A stretch of 14,748 nucleotides of DNA from Planctomycetaceae bacterium. Its GTDB lineage: Bacteria; Planctomycetota; Planctomycetia; Planctomycetales; Planctomycetaceae. Positions within the stretch are counted from its first letter, which is position 1, and the number at the start of each line of letters is the position of its first letter. The translations under genes and the position numbers were made by a program. Positions 1 through 6,951 of the stretch are shown piece after piece. The notes under the pieces were generated by a model. It searched no databases. It was not told the DNA's origin and was given only the letters and a program-made list of their open reading frames with translations. The stretch spans positions 3,244 through 17,991 of the forward strand of contig DLVV01000077.1 in assembly GCA_003445035.1 (NCBI GenBank), written 5' to 3'.

Positions 1-946
1 GACCGGGCAGCGAGGCCAACATCCGATTGTTCGCCTCGGTTCGCTGGCGGTGGTACTTGCGGTGAGATTCGAACCCGCCGGTGTTCTCTTCCGGGAGAAA
101 TGCGGCGTCGACCTCGGCAAAACGCGTCTCGGCAAAGACCGCCTGGATGGAATAGTAGTCACGTGTCGGCACGGGGTCGAACTTGTGGTCGTGACACCTT
201 GCGCACCTCAGCACGTGTCCCAAAAACACCTGGCCGACGGAATTGGTGACATCATCGAGAAAGAACTGGCGTGTGACGCGTGCCACCGACATTCCGGTGT
301 GTTCCCACGGCCCCATTCTCAGAAATCCCACGGCGACCAGATTCTCGGAGGTGCGTGGAGTGAGTTCATCGCCGGCAATCTGTTCTCGGACGAATCGGTC
401 GTACGGCTTGTCACTGTTGAACGATCGGATGACGTAGTCTCGATAACGCCAGGCGTTGGGCCGGAGGAAGTCGTTGGCGAATCCGCCGGTATCCGCGTAG
501 CGGACGACGTCCAGCCAGTGACGCCCCCACTGCTCGCCATAACGGGAAGATTCCAGCAGTCGATTGATCAGCCGCCGGTATGCGTCGGGCCGTTTGTCGT
601 TATGGAACCGGTCAATGGCCTGTGGAGTGGGAGGCAGGCCGGTGAGATCGAAAGTGAGCCGGCGAATCAGTGTCAGCCGCTCTGCGGCCGGTGCTGGGGC
701 GAGACCATGGGGCCGCTTGGCCCGGAGAAACGCATCGACGGGATGCTGAGAGTCATCGGGTGGGACCGGCTGGCGGATGGGGCGATAGGCCCAGAGGTTG
801 GCGGGCTGGTACTTCCGGTTGGTCCAGTCCTCGGTCTGGCCACCACTGGTCCGGACCGTCTCACCGTCGGCTGGACCCTCGGCCGGGAGTTTGGGGGCGG
901 CACACAGGCATCCCGCGATCACAATCTGGAGAGCGTGGTGTTTCAT
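1..946 (-). CDS. PSD1/DUF1549-family secreted protein, N-terminal part (3' end outside window)
   Basis: Reading the minus strand from an ATG at 946 gives about 315 open codons to the left edge, so only the N-terminal part is present. Residues 91-112 carry the DUF1549 signature (LTLIRRLTFDLTGLPPTPQA). This is followed by the family's typical YGEQWGRHWLDVVRYADTGG stretch and by a haem-type CARCH motif at residues 248-252 (bases 191-205), continuing as DHKFDP. The N terminus is a short hydrophobic export signal. IAGC at residues 10-13 could be a lipobox, but the preceding segment is short for a lipoprotein. Many relatives start with an extra cytochrome-c-like domain; this one starts almost directly with DUF1549. 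The C-terminal DUF1553 domain would lie beyond the window. The family is abundant in Planctomycetota, has no settled biochemical role and is thought to act outside the cytoplasm. The gene is divergent from the methyltransferase at 1165. Confidence 0.93.
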   Translation of the reverse strand, partial: MKHHALQIVIAGCLCAAPKLPAEGPADGETVRTSGGQTEDWTNRKYQPANLWAYRPIRQPVPPDDSQHPVDAFLRAKRPHGLAPAPAAERLTLIRRLTFDLTGLPPTPQAIDRFHNDKRPDAYRRLINRLLESSRYGEQWGRHWLDVVRYADTGGFANDFLRPNAWRYRDYVIRSFNSDKPYDRFVREQIAGDELTPRTSENLVAVGFLRMGPWEHTGMSVARVTRQFFLDDVTNSVGQVFLGHVLRCARCHDHKFDPVPTRDYYSIQAVFAETRFAEVDAAFLPEENTGGFESHRKYHRQRTEANNRMLASLPG

Positions 947-1154
947 TCCGGTGGCCCCGGCAGGGGAAAGCGCGATCTATCCTAACGTGTGCCGCCTCAT
1001 GGACGAACAGGGCGCCCGCCGATGGTCGAGTCATCTCGCGCCTTGTGGTGGAACTGGATTGTCGTGATTCCGCGGCCTACTGTGGTGTGCGATGAGACGG
1101 GGCCGATTTTGGGGCGGTCTTGTGACAGGAAAACGGACTGGGAATTCGGGTCTC

Positions 1155-1158
1155 GAGG
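1155..1158 (+). promoter_or_regulatory. Ribosome binding site supporting the GTG start at 1165
   Basis: GAGG lies six bases before GTG 1165. No ATG with comparable spacing opens this frame before the zinc-ribbon cysteines, so this site decides the start of the methyltransferase. Confidence 0.5.
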
Positions 1159-1164
1159 CAAACC

Positions 1165-1821
1165 GTGAGCGGGGAACGGCCACGACCGGAGTGTCGATTG
1201 TGCCACGGGGCGGACTGTCATCCGTTTCACGATGACGGGCGACGGTATTTTCGTTGTCCGAAATGTGGCCTGGTTTTCGCACATTCGGAGTGTTTCCTGT
1301 CAGCCGAGGACGAGCGGGCCGTCTACGATCGGCACCAGAACTCACCGGATGACTCCCGTTATCGTCAGTTCCTTTCTCGCCTGTTCGAGCCGATGGCCGC
1401 GAGGGTGTCGCCGGAAAGCCGCGGACTCGATTTTGGGTCCGGGCCTGGCCCCACGCTGTCGGTGATGTTCGAGGAAAACGGTCACATCGTGTCCTTGTAT
1501 GACCCGTTCTATGCTCCCGATTTCGGAGTGTTCCAATCGAAGTACGACTTCATTACGGCCTCGGAAGTCGTCGAGCACCTGTATCGGCCGCGCGAGGAAC
1601 TGGATCGTTTGTGGAGATGCCTGAGACCCGGTGGCGTGCTGGGCATCATGACCAAGCGGGTGCTGGACCACGAGGCGTTTTCACGGTGGCACTACAAGAA
1701 CGATCCGACCCACGTCTGCTTCTTTGCGGTTCAGACGTTCGAGTGGCTGGCGGCATGCTGGAGGGCGACCTTGACGGTCCTCGGTGAGGATGTCGTGATC
1801 CTGGGAAAACAAACCGATTGA
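1165..1821 (+). CDS. Class I SAM-dependent methyltransferase with N-terminal zinc ribbon
   Basis: This 218-residue soluble protein starts at GTG. Two CxxC pairs (C10/C13 and C31/C34, the second in YFRCPKCGLVF) form a probable zinc ribbon. The SAM-binding glycine motif follows at residues 88-95 (LDFGSGPG). The acidic strand-2 end is at about 110-113 (SLYD), and the motif ITASEVVEHLYRP at 130-142 is typical of Methyltransf_23-type enzymes. LRPGGVLGIMT at 154-164 is the usual post-motif III strand. There is no signal peptide, so it should act in the cytoplasm by transferring a methyl group from SAM. The substrate cannot be told from sequence. It stands alone: 96 bases separate it from the oxidoreductase and it is divergent from the PSD1 gene. 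It resembles proteins often labelled ubiquinone-type methylases, but that label is not justified here. Confidence 0.88.
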   Translation: MSGERPRPECRLCHGADCHPFHDDGRRYFRCPKCGLVFAHSECFLSAEDERAVYDRHQNSPDDSRYRQFLSRLFEPMAARVSPESRGLDFGSGPGPTLSVMFEENGHIVSLYDPFYAPDFGVFQSKYDFITASEVVEHLYRPREELDRLWRCLRPGGVLGIMTKRVLDHEAFSRWHYKNDPTHVCFFAVQTFEWLAACWRATLTVLGEDVVILGKQTD

Positions 1822-1842
1822 CCGGATTGCGTTCGCACGGGA

Positions 1843-1856
1843 CGGCCAGGAGGCCG
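1843..1856. repeat. Short GC hairpin after the methyltransferase gene
   Basis: CGGCC and GGCCG form a perfect 5-bp stem with an AGGA loop, 22 bases after the methyltransferase stop. No T-run follows, so a role as an intrinsic terminator is only weakly supported. Confidence 0.25.
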
Positions 1857-1888
1857 GTGCGGTGGAAGTCGAGACAGGATTGCACATA

Positions 1889-1902
1889 CTGACGCCTGTC
1901 AG
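1889..1902. repeat. Dyad in the oxidoreductase leader (CTGAC-gcct-GTCAG)
   Basis: CTGAC (1889-1893) and GTCAG (1898-1902) are perfect inverted copies separated by four bases. They lie 15 bases before the oxidoreductase start at 1918. A competing GACAGG/CCTGTC pairing spans 1873-1878 and 1895-1900. It could be an operator half-site pair or a leader hairpin close to the ribosome binding region. Short dyads also arise by chance in GC-rich DNA. Confidence 0.3.
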
Positions 1903-1917
1903 CGTTCAAACTGTGGG

Positions 1918-3303
1918 ATGGATCATTTCATGACCGATCAGCAACGTCCGGGTGATCTCACTCGCCGCCGCTTTGCCACATCTGCCGCCACCGCGGCAAC
2001 CGCCTTCACCATCGTGCCGCGACACGTTCTGGGTGGCGTTGGACACCAGGCTCCGAGCGAGCGGGTCAACCTGGCGGCAATCGGAGCGGGAGGGCAGGGG
2101 GGCGGCGACATCAACCAGATGGCGGCTCATGGGGCCAACGTCGTGGCGCTGGTCGACGTGGATCAGGACCGCGCAGCTGGAACTTTCAAGCGGTTCCCCA
2201 AGGCCCGCGTTTATCGGGATTTTCGCAGGATGTTTGACAAGGAGGCCAAGCACATTGACGGGGTCACCGTGGGGACTCCCGATCACGTCCACGCGGTGGC
2301 GTCCATGGCGGCGATGCGGCGCGGCAAGCACGTCTACTGCGAGAAGCCGTTGACTCACACGATCTTCGAAGCCCGGCAATTGACCCTCGCGGCGGCCAAG
2401 CACGGCGTGGTCACGCAGATGGGTAACCAGGGACATGCCACGGAAGGGGCCCGATTGACCAACGAATGGATCCGGGCGGGAGTGATCGGCGAAGTCAGCG
2501 AAGTGCACGTCTGGACCGACCGGGCCGGCAAGTACTGGAAGCAGGGCATCGGTCGTCCAACGGGCCGTCCGTCAATCCCCGCGACTCTTGACTGGGATCT
2601 CTGGCTGGGTCCGGTCCGGCCGCGACCGTATCACCCCGCCTACTGTCCGAAAATGTGGAGGGGCTGGTGGGACTTCGGGACCGGAGCGATGGGCGACATG
2701 GGTTGTCACATTGTCGATCACCCGATCTGGGCGCTGGAGTTGGGCAGTCCGGATACCGTGGAAGCCGTCTGTACGCTCGATGGCCTGGAGATCAACGGGA
2801 AGCCGAACTTCGAGACCTACCCGATTGCGGCAGCGATCTACTACGAGTTTCCCGCTCGGGGAAAACGGCCGGCCGTGAAGATGACCTGGTACGAGGGCGG
2901 CCTGATGCCCCCGACCCCGGCCGAGATGCCGGCTGGGCAATCGTTGCCCGGCAACGGCGTGTTGTATGTCGGGACAAAAGGGAAAATGTACCACGGGTCA
3001 CACGGCGGAATGCCGCAGTTGCTGCCGGGTGACTTGCTGGATGCGGCCCGTGCGGTCAAGAAGACGATGGCTCGTTCGCCCGGTCACCACCTCGAGTGGC
3101 TCCAGGCCTGCCGCGGCATGGGCACTGCTGTCTCGAACTTCAGTTACTCGGGCCCGTTGACCGAGACCGTGTTGCTGGGCGTGCTGGCCCAACGCGCCCC
3201 GGGGCGACGACTCGAATGGGACGGATCGAAGATGAAGATCCGTAACGCTCCCGAACTCAACCAGTATGTCCACAAGCAGTACCGCAAGGGGTGGGCGCTT
3301 TAG
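1918..3303 (+). CDS. Tat-exported Gfo/Idh/MocA-family oxidoreductase
   Basis: This 461-residue protein begins with a twin-arginine signal: TRRRFATSAA at 15-24, followed by a hydrophobic stretch to about residue 40, which predicts folded export with bound nucleotide. A Rossmann NAD(P)-binding fold follows, with AAIGAGGQGGGD at 53-64 and an acidic strand-2 end near ALVDVD (77-82). The family signature EKP is at 142-144 (K143 is the usual catalytic lysine). The C-terminal dehydrogenase domain contains GAMGDMGCHIVDHP (256-269), with the aspartate and histidine expected at the active site. Members typically oxidise or epimerise sugars or inositol-like substrates; Planctomycetota have many Tat-exported paralogues of unknown substrate. 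ATG 1918 was kept, but ATG 1930 (five residues into the product) is equally possible because the Tat motif follows both. The stop lies one base from that of the convergent propeller gene. Confidence 0.92.
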   Translation: MDHFMTDQQRPGDLTRRRFATSAATAATAFTIVPRHVLGGVGHQAPSERVNLAAIGAGGQGGGDINQMAAHGANVVALVDVDQDRAAGTFKRFPKARVYRDFRRMFDKEAKHIDGVTVGTPDHVHAVASMAAMRRGKHVYCEKPLTHTIFEARQLTLAAAKHGVVTQMGNQGHATEGARLTNEWIRAGVIGEVSEVHVWTDRAGKYWKQGIGRPTGRPSIPATLDWDLWLGPVRPRPYHPAYCPKMWRGWWDFGTGAMGDMGCHIVDHPIWALELGSPDTVEAVCTLDGLEINGKPNFETYPIAAAIYYEFPARGKRPAVKMTWYEGGLMPPTPAEMPAGQSLPGNGVLYVGTKGKMYHGSHGGMPQLLPGDLLDAARAVKKTMARSPGHHLEWLQACRGMGTAVSNFSYSGPLTETVLLGVLAQRAPGRRLEWDGSKMKIRNAPELNQYVHKQYRKGWAL

Positions 3304-3304
3304 G

Positions 3305-4531
3305 TCATCGGGAGGATGGGTCCTGGGCGAACCCCTTGGCTGTCAACTTGAAACTCCTCATGACGGTCACCGCCTTGGCGAATGTGCCGTCACCCTTGCC
3401 GGCCAACAGCGACGTGCTGCGGTGTCGGTAGTTGGCCGTCACCAGGTCGACGTGGCCGTCGCCGTTTGCATCGAAGGCCAGCACGCCATAGTTGCCCAGG
3501 CCGGTCTTGTAATCGGTCTTGGGAGGGAATGTCCCCTTGCCGTTGTTGAGGAACACGCTGGCGAAGTCCTCGGTCCAGTGCGTGACGGCAAAATCGAGGT
3601 CGCCGTCGGCGTCGAAGTCGGCGACGGCGAAGAACACGCAGTGCTTTCCGGCGGGCATCAGCCGTTCGGTTCCGAATGACCCGTCGCCGCGGCCGGGGAA
3701 CAGCGAGACGGTCGAGGAAGACCAGTTGGCTGTCAGGATGTCGAGATGCCCGTCTCCTGTGAAGTCGCGGGCTCGCACATCGTTGATGCGGAAGCCCGAG
3801 ACGTTGACCACCTGTCGTTTGAGCTGGGCCCTGGACTGAAACAGGGATCGTCCGGGATTGATCCAGTACGAGGCGGTGCGTCCCAGTTCGTTGGGGACGA
3901 GTACATCGAGGAAACCGTCGGCGTTGAGGTCGGCGGTTTCGACGTAGTAGGCCGAGATGCCGGCTTCGAGAGTGATTGGCTTGCCGAACATCCACTTGCC
4001 CATGCCCTTCCGGAGGTAGAGGCGTCCGGTCTTGAGGTCGCCCGTACGGCCTGTGCCACGCGCTGTGTACAGCAGGTCCAGTTTTCCGTCGCGATCGAGG
4101 TCGGCCAGTGCAACCCCCTTGGCGTCGCTTTCGGTGGGGAGCCGCAAACGGCTTTCAAATCGCCCATCTCCCTGGTTGCGGGCGACCATCACGAAGCGGC
4201 CCGTGCAGCCGATGACCAGGTCGGGGCGTCGATCGCCGTCCAGATCACCGGTAGCCAGGTTGAACGATCCGTCGACAAAACCCTGGCCCGAAGCTGGTCG
4301 GATCGGAGTGATCGCCCGGTGGTCAAACCGGCCCCGTCCGTTGCCCTGGGCGACGGTCAGCAGTCCGAGGTCATGAAAGCCAATCACCAGGTCGCGATGT
4401 CCGTTTCCGGTGAAATCGGCGGCCAGCAGCTTGTAGGGGCCGGCGACTTTCGGCGGATCGGCCGCCACACTGGGCAGAATCCAGACCGCGGCGGTACAGA
4501 ACAGGCCAACGGCAAAAGCGAGGCGATTCAT
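3305..4531 (-). CDS. Secreted FG-GAP/VCBS-repeat seven-bladed propeller protein
   Basis: The product from ATG 4531 is 408 residues and starts with a Sec signal (MNRLAFAVGL through about SVAA at 21-24). The frame stays open upstream to 4675, but that extension is charged, lacks export character and runs through the inverted repeat at 4599-4638, so 4531 is preferred. No clear Shine-Dalgarno site is visible. Seven calcium-loop repeats of the form D-x-[DTN]-x-[DN]-G-x-x-D begin at residues 39, 96, 144, 201, 256, 305 and 354. This count and spacing of about 48-57 residues fit one complete seven-bladed beta-propeller like integrin-alpha FG-GAP domains. Repeat 2 has Arg in place of the loop glycine. 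Several blades also carry GxGxGxF turns (for example GRGDGSFG at 280-287). There is no catalytic domain, so binding or scaffold use outside the cell is likely; the ligand is unknown. Confidence 0.9.
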   Translation of the reverse strand: MNRLAFAVGLFCTAAVWILPSVAADPPKVAGPYKLLAADFTGNGHRDLVIGFHDLGLLTVAQGNGRGRFDHRAITPIRPASGQGFVDGSFNLATGDLDGDRRPDLVIGCTGRFVMVARNQGDGRFESRLRLPTESDAKGVALADLDRDGKLDLLYTARGTGRTGDLKTGRLYLRKGMGKWMFGKPITLEAGISAYYVETADLNADGFLDVLVPNELGRTASYWINPGRSLFQSRAQLKRQVVNVSGFRINDVRARDFTGDGHLDILTANWSSSTVSLFPGRGDGSFGTERLMPAGKHCVFFAVADFDADGDLDFAVTHWTEDFASVFLNNGKGTFPPKTDYKTGLGNYGVLAFDANGDGHVDLVTANYRHRSTSLLAGKGDGTFAKAVTVMRSFKLTAKGFAQDPSSR

Positions 4532-4598
4532 GTGACGGACTCTCGCATCAATCTGAAGGGGAGGAGTATCATTGGGGACATCGTACAAAATGCTGTCG

Positions 4599-4638
4599 CC
4601 CGGGGCGTTGGTGCGGGAGTGGACCAACAAACCCCGGG
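4599..4638. promoter_or_regulatory. Two-part inverted repeat between divergent genes
   Basis: Outer arms CCCGGGG (4599-4605) and CCCCGGG (4632-4638) pair perfectly over 7 bp. Inner arms GTTGGT (4607-4612) and ACCAAC (4623-4628) pair over 6 bp, with a 10-base loop and a 1/3-base internal loop between the stems, giving 13 paired positions. It lies in the 164-base gap between the propeller gene (minus) and the six-gene block (plus), 57 bases before ATG 4696. No gene ends here, so a terminator for an upstream gene is unlikely. An operator for one or both divergent promoters, or a structured leader of the plus-strand transcript, fits better. No convincing -10/-35 pair was found beside it. Confidence 0.5.
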
Positions 4639-4695
4639 TTGTCTGTGCTCGGTCGGACCGCAAGGCCGGTTTCACAAGCTTGGCGGGTGGGAAAG

Positions 4696-4962
4696 ATGAG
4701 TGATTCGCGACAGGATGGTGATTCGGGTGCCGGTGCGGGGACAGGAATTGGCCAGATCCTGGTTATCGTGGGCCTGGTCTGCGTCTATGGAGTCGGAGCC
4801 TATTGGGTGTCGGTTGAGGTGATCCTGGCTGACGATCAGCCGTGGTGGTTGAAGATCGGCCTGCCGGCGGTGGTGGTCGGGACGACGATCCTGTTTGTCA
4901 CCGTGCTTCTACAGCGGATGAAGGCGGCCCAGACTGACAAGTACACCGACGTAAAGGACTAG
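4696..4962 (+). CDS. Small two-helix membrane protein
   Basis: This 88-residue protein starts at ATG 4696 behind a purine-rich GGTGGGAAAG site. The frame extends upstream to a TTG at 4639, but the extra residues have no supporting ribosome site and overlap the end of the 4599-4638 repeat region. A short polar N terminus (about residues 1-17, rich in Asp, Ser and Gly) leads to a first membrane helix at about 18-42 (IGQILVIVGLVCVYGVGAYW). An acidic hinge (ADDQPWW) follows, then a second helix at about 50-74 (IGLPAVVVGTTILFVTVLLQ). A charged tail ends in DKYTDVKD. Both ends probably face the cytoplasm. I do not recognise a family. The YbjQ-family gene begins three bases later, so the two are probably translated together and may act as a pair. 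Confidence 0.8.
   Translation: MSDSRQDGDSGAGAGTGIGQILVIVGLVCVYGVGAYWVSVEVILADDQPWWLKIGLPAVVVGTTILFVTVLLQRMKAAQTDKYTDVKD
4953..4958 (+). promoter_or_regulatory. Ribosome binding site for the YbjQ-family gene, inside the preceding gene
   Basis: AAAGGA lies seven bases before ATG 4966 and within the last codons of the small membrane protein gene. This supports the start choice and tight coupling of the two genes. Confidence 0.55.
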
Positions 4963-4965
4963 ATC

Positions 4966-5328
4966 ATGTCTGAAGACGCGGAGGCGGCCGCCTCGACGGC
5001 CAACGAGATCCTGATGGTCACCAGCCCGCAGATCTCCGGCAAGCGGATTGAACGGACCTACGGGCTGGTGTCGGGCAATACGATCCGAGCCCGTCACATT
5101 GGCAAGGACATCATGGCGGGGCTCCGTAACATCGTCGGTGGAGAGGTGGTCGAATACGCCAAGTTGCTGGCCGAGAGCCGGGAGCAGGCCCTGGACCGGA
5201 TGAAAGCAAAGGCCGTGGCCCTGGGGGCCAATGCCATCATCAGCCTGCAGTTTCAGACGTCGGTGATCATGGGCGGGGCGGCCGAGATGATGGCCTATGG
5301 CACCGCGGTCTGGGTCGAAGACGCATAG
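4966..5328 (+). CDS. YbjQ-family (UPF0145) protein
   Basis: This 120-residue soluble protein matches the YbjQ/UPF0145 family, known in databases also as a heavy-metal-binding domain family, over nearly its full length (about residues 14-118). The conserved features are in order: a first strand (ILMVTSPQISGKRIE), then TYGLVSGNTI at 31-40, then AGLRNIVGGEVVEYAKLL at 51-68, then a helix with EQALDRMKAKAVALGANAII at 73-92, and a C-terminal strand with YGTAVWVED. The first 13 residues are an acidic, alanine-rich extension. Family members are small, usually about 105 residues, and are reported to form ring-like oligomers; their function is not established despite the heavy-metal name. There is no signal peptide. 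It sits between a small membrane protein (3-base gap) and sulfatase 1 (11-base gap), an unexpected setting for this family. Confidence 0.9.
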   Translation: MSEDAEAAASTANEILMVTSPQISGKRIERTYGLVSGNTIRARHIGKDIMAGLRNIVGGEVVEYAKLLAESREQALDRMKAKAVALGANAIISLQFQTSVIMGGAAEMMAYGTAVWVEDA

Positions 5329-5339
5329 GGCGACGCAAG

Positions 5340-6938
5340 ATGCCTGCTTGGAAGCTGTGGTGGATGGGGGTGGTGCCGTGGGTGGTGGTGGTCTCGGGTC
5401 TTGATGCCGCCGAGCCTCGCCCCAATGTCCTTGTCATCCTCGCGGATGACCTCGGCTACTCGGACCTGGGTTGCTACGGCGGAGAAATCGAGACTCCCCA
5501 CCTCGACTCGCTGGCCCGGGGCGGTTTGAGGTTCACGCAGTTCTACAACACGGCCCGTTGCTGGCCGACTCGGGCAGCCATCCTGACCGGCTATTACGCG
5601 CAACAGGTCCGTCGCGACAAGTTGCCCAATCTTCCCCGGGGGACTCGCACCGGAGTTCCCGGTCGCCGACCGTCGTTCGGCAGACTGTTGCCGGTGATGT
5701 TGAAGCCGGCCGGTTATCGGTCGTACCACTCGGGCAAATGGCACATCGACGGCATGCCCCTGAAGAACGGCTTCGACCGGTCCTACTACGTCGGTGACCA
5801 GGGGCGATTCTTCAGCCCCAGGGTGTTATTCGAAGATGACAGGCGTTTGCCGCCGGTGAATCGGGATTCCGGGTATTACGCCACTGATGCCATTGGCGAT
5901 CACGCCGTGAAGTGCCTGAAGGACCACGCCGCGAACCACTCCGAACAGCCTTTCTTCCACTTCCTGGCATTCACCGCACCTCATTTTCCGCTGCACGCGT
6001 TGCCGGCCGACATTGCCAAGTACCGGAAGCGATACCGGCGGTCGTGGGAACTGGTTCGGGCCGAGCGGTACCGGAGGGTGCGGCAGTTGGGGATCACCAC
6101 AGCAAAACTCTCGCCGGTCGAGCGAGACCTGGGTCCGCCGTATCATTTTGCGGATGCGTTGAAGATCCTGGGGACGGGGGAAGTCAACCGTCCGCTTCCG
6201 TGGAAGGACCTGACCGAAGAGCAGCGAGAGTTCCAGTCGACGAAGATGGCCATCCATGCTGCGATGATCGACTGCATGGATCGGGCGATCGGCCGGGTGC
6301 TTGGGCAACTCAAGGCGATGAAGGTCTTCAACAACACCCTGGTGCTGTTCCTTTCGGACAACGGATGCAGTTCGGAGATCATGGTCCGCAATGATGGCCA
6401 CGACCCGAAGGCCGCACCCGGTTCGGCCGCCAGCCATCTTTGCCTGGGCCCGGGCTGGTCAACGGTCTGCAACACGCCGTTTCGGCGTCACAAAACCTGG
6501 GTTCACGAGGGCGGTTGCGCCACACCGTTGATCGTTCACTGGCCCGGAGGGATTGCCGCCCGTGGAGAACTTCGCCACAACACCGGGCACGTGATCGACG
6601 TGGTTCCAACGATTCTCGAGTTGGCCGGGGCAAGCCGCCTGCCGGCCGACGCCCCGCGGGCACCCGGTCGGAGCCTGGTGCCCGCTTGGTCCAGGGATGG
6701 TTCGGTCAAACGGCCCGACCTGTGGTGGTTTCACGACGGTCATCGCGCCATTCGTGTGGGAGACTGGAAACTGGTGTCTGCCAAGGGGGGTGCGTGGGAA
6801 CTGTACAACCTGAAAACCGACCGGACGGAAACGGTTGACCTCGCTGCCAAACACCCCGATCGCGTCAAGAGCCTCGAGGCCAGGTGGAAACGCAGGATGC
6901 AGGAGTTCCGAGACCTTGCACTGAGCGAATCGCCCTAG
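5340..6938 (+). CDS. Secreted formylglycine-dependent sulfatase 1
   Basis: This 532-residue protein has a Sec signal (residues 1 to about 24, hydrophobic VVPWVVVVSG, ending DAAE) and a complete alkaline-phosphatase-superfamily sulfatase domain. Metal ligands D36/D37 lie in VILADDLGYSDLG. The maturation motif CWPTR (C74) has the cysteine converted to formylglycine in the type I family. K133 and H135 are in HSGKWH, H215 in TAPHFPLHA, D340/N341 in FLSDNG and K385 in FRRHKTWVHEGG. All expected catalytic positions are present, so it should be active. It hydrolyses sulfate esters outside the cytoplasm; the substrate is not predictable here. The NTARCWPTR and NTPFRRHKTWVHEGG context recalls the S1_4 arylsulfatase subgroup, from memory only. 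AGGG nine bases upstream supports ATG 5340. It is third in the six-gene block; the GYF_2 protein gene starts 13 bases after its stop. Confidence 0.95.
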   Translation: MPAWKLWWMGVVPWVVVVSGLDAAEPRPNVLVILADDLGYSDLGCYGGEIETPHLDSLARGGLRFTQFYNTARCWPTRAAILTGYYAQQVRRDKLPNLPRGTRTGVPGRRPSFGRLLPVMLKPAGYRSYHSGKWHIDGMPLKNGFDRSYYVGDQGRFFSPRVLFEDDRRLPPVNRDSGYYATDAIGDHAVKCLKDHAANHSEQPFFHFLAFTAPHFPLHALPADIAKYRKRYRRSWELVRAERYRRVRQLGITTAKLSPVERDLGPPYHFADALKILGTGEVNRPLPWKDLTEEQREFQSTKMAIHAAMIDCMDRAIGRVLGQLKAMKVFNNTLVLFLSDNGCSSEIMVRNDGHDPKAAPGSAASHLCLGPGWSTVCNTPFRRHKTWVHEGGCATPLIVHWPGGIAARGELRHNTGHVIDVVPTILELAGASRLPADAPRAPGRSLVPAWSRDGSVKRPDLWWFHDGHRAIRVGDWKLVSAKGGAWELYNLKTDRTETVDLAAKHPDRVKSLEARWKRRMQEFRDLALSESP

Positions 6939-6951
6939 GGAGCCGGTTGAG

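Noticed and set aside
50..985. 311-codon plus-strand frame
   Set aside because: It is antisense to the PSD1 gene, whose minus-strand translation carries clear DUF1549 and CARCH motifs. The plus frame has no recognisable domain.
1010..1017. GGGCGCCC palindrome in the PSD1/methyltransferase gap
   Set aside because: An 8-base GC palindrome is expected by chance in DNA of this composition, and it is not placed relative to a recognisable promoter.
1843..1856. Intrinsic terminator for the methyltransferase
   Set aside because: The stem is only 5 bp and no T-run follows, so it is listed only as an inverted repeat.
4532..4675. N-terminal extension of the propeller frame
   Set aside because: It would place a charged 48-residue tail in front of a clear Sec signal and would run through the inverted repeat, so ATG 4531 is preferred.
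3746..4699. 317-codon plus-strand frame
   Set aside because: It is antisense to the FG-GAP repeats; its repeated VGVEVG-like pattern is the mirror of the calcium-loop codons.
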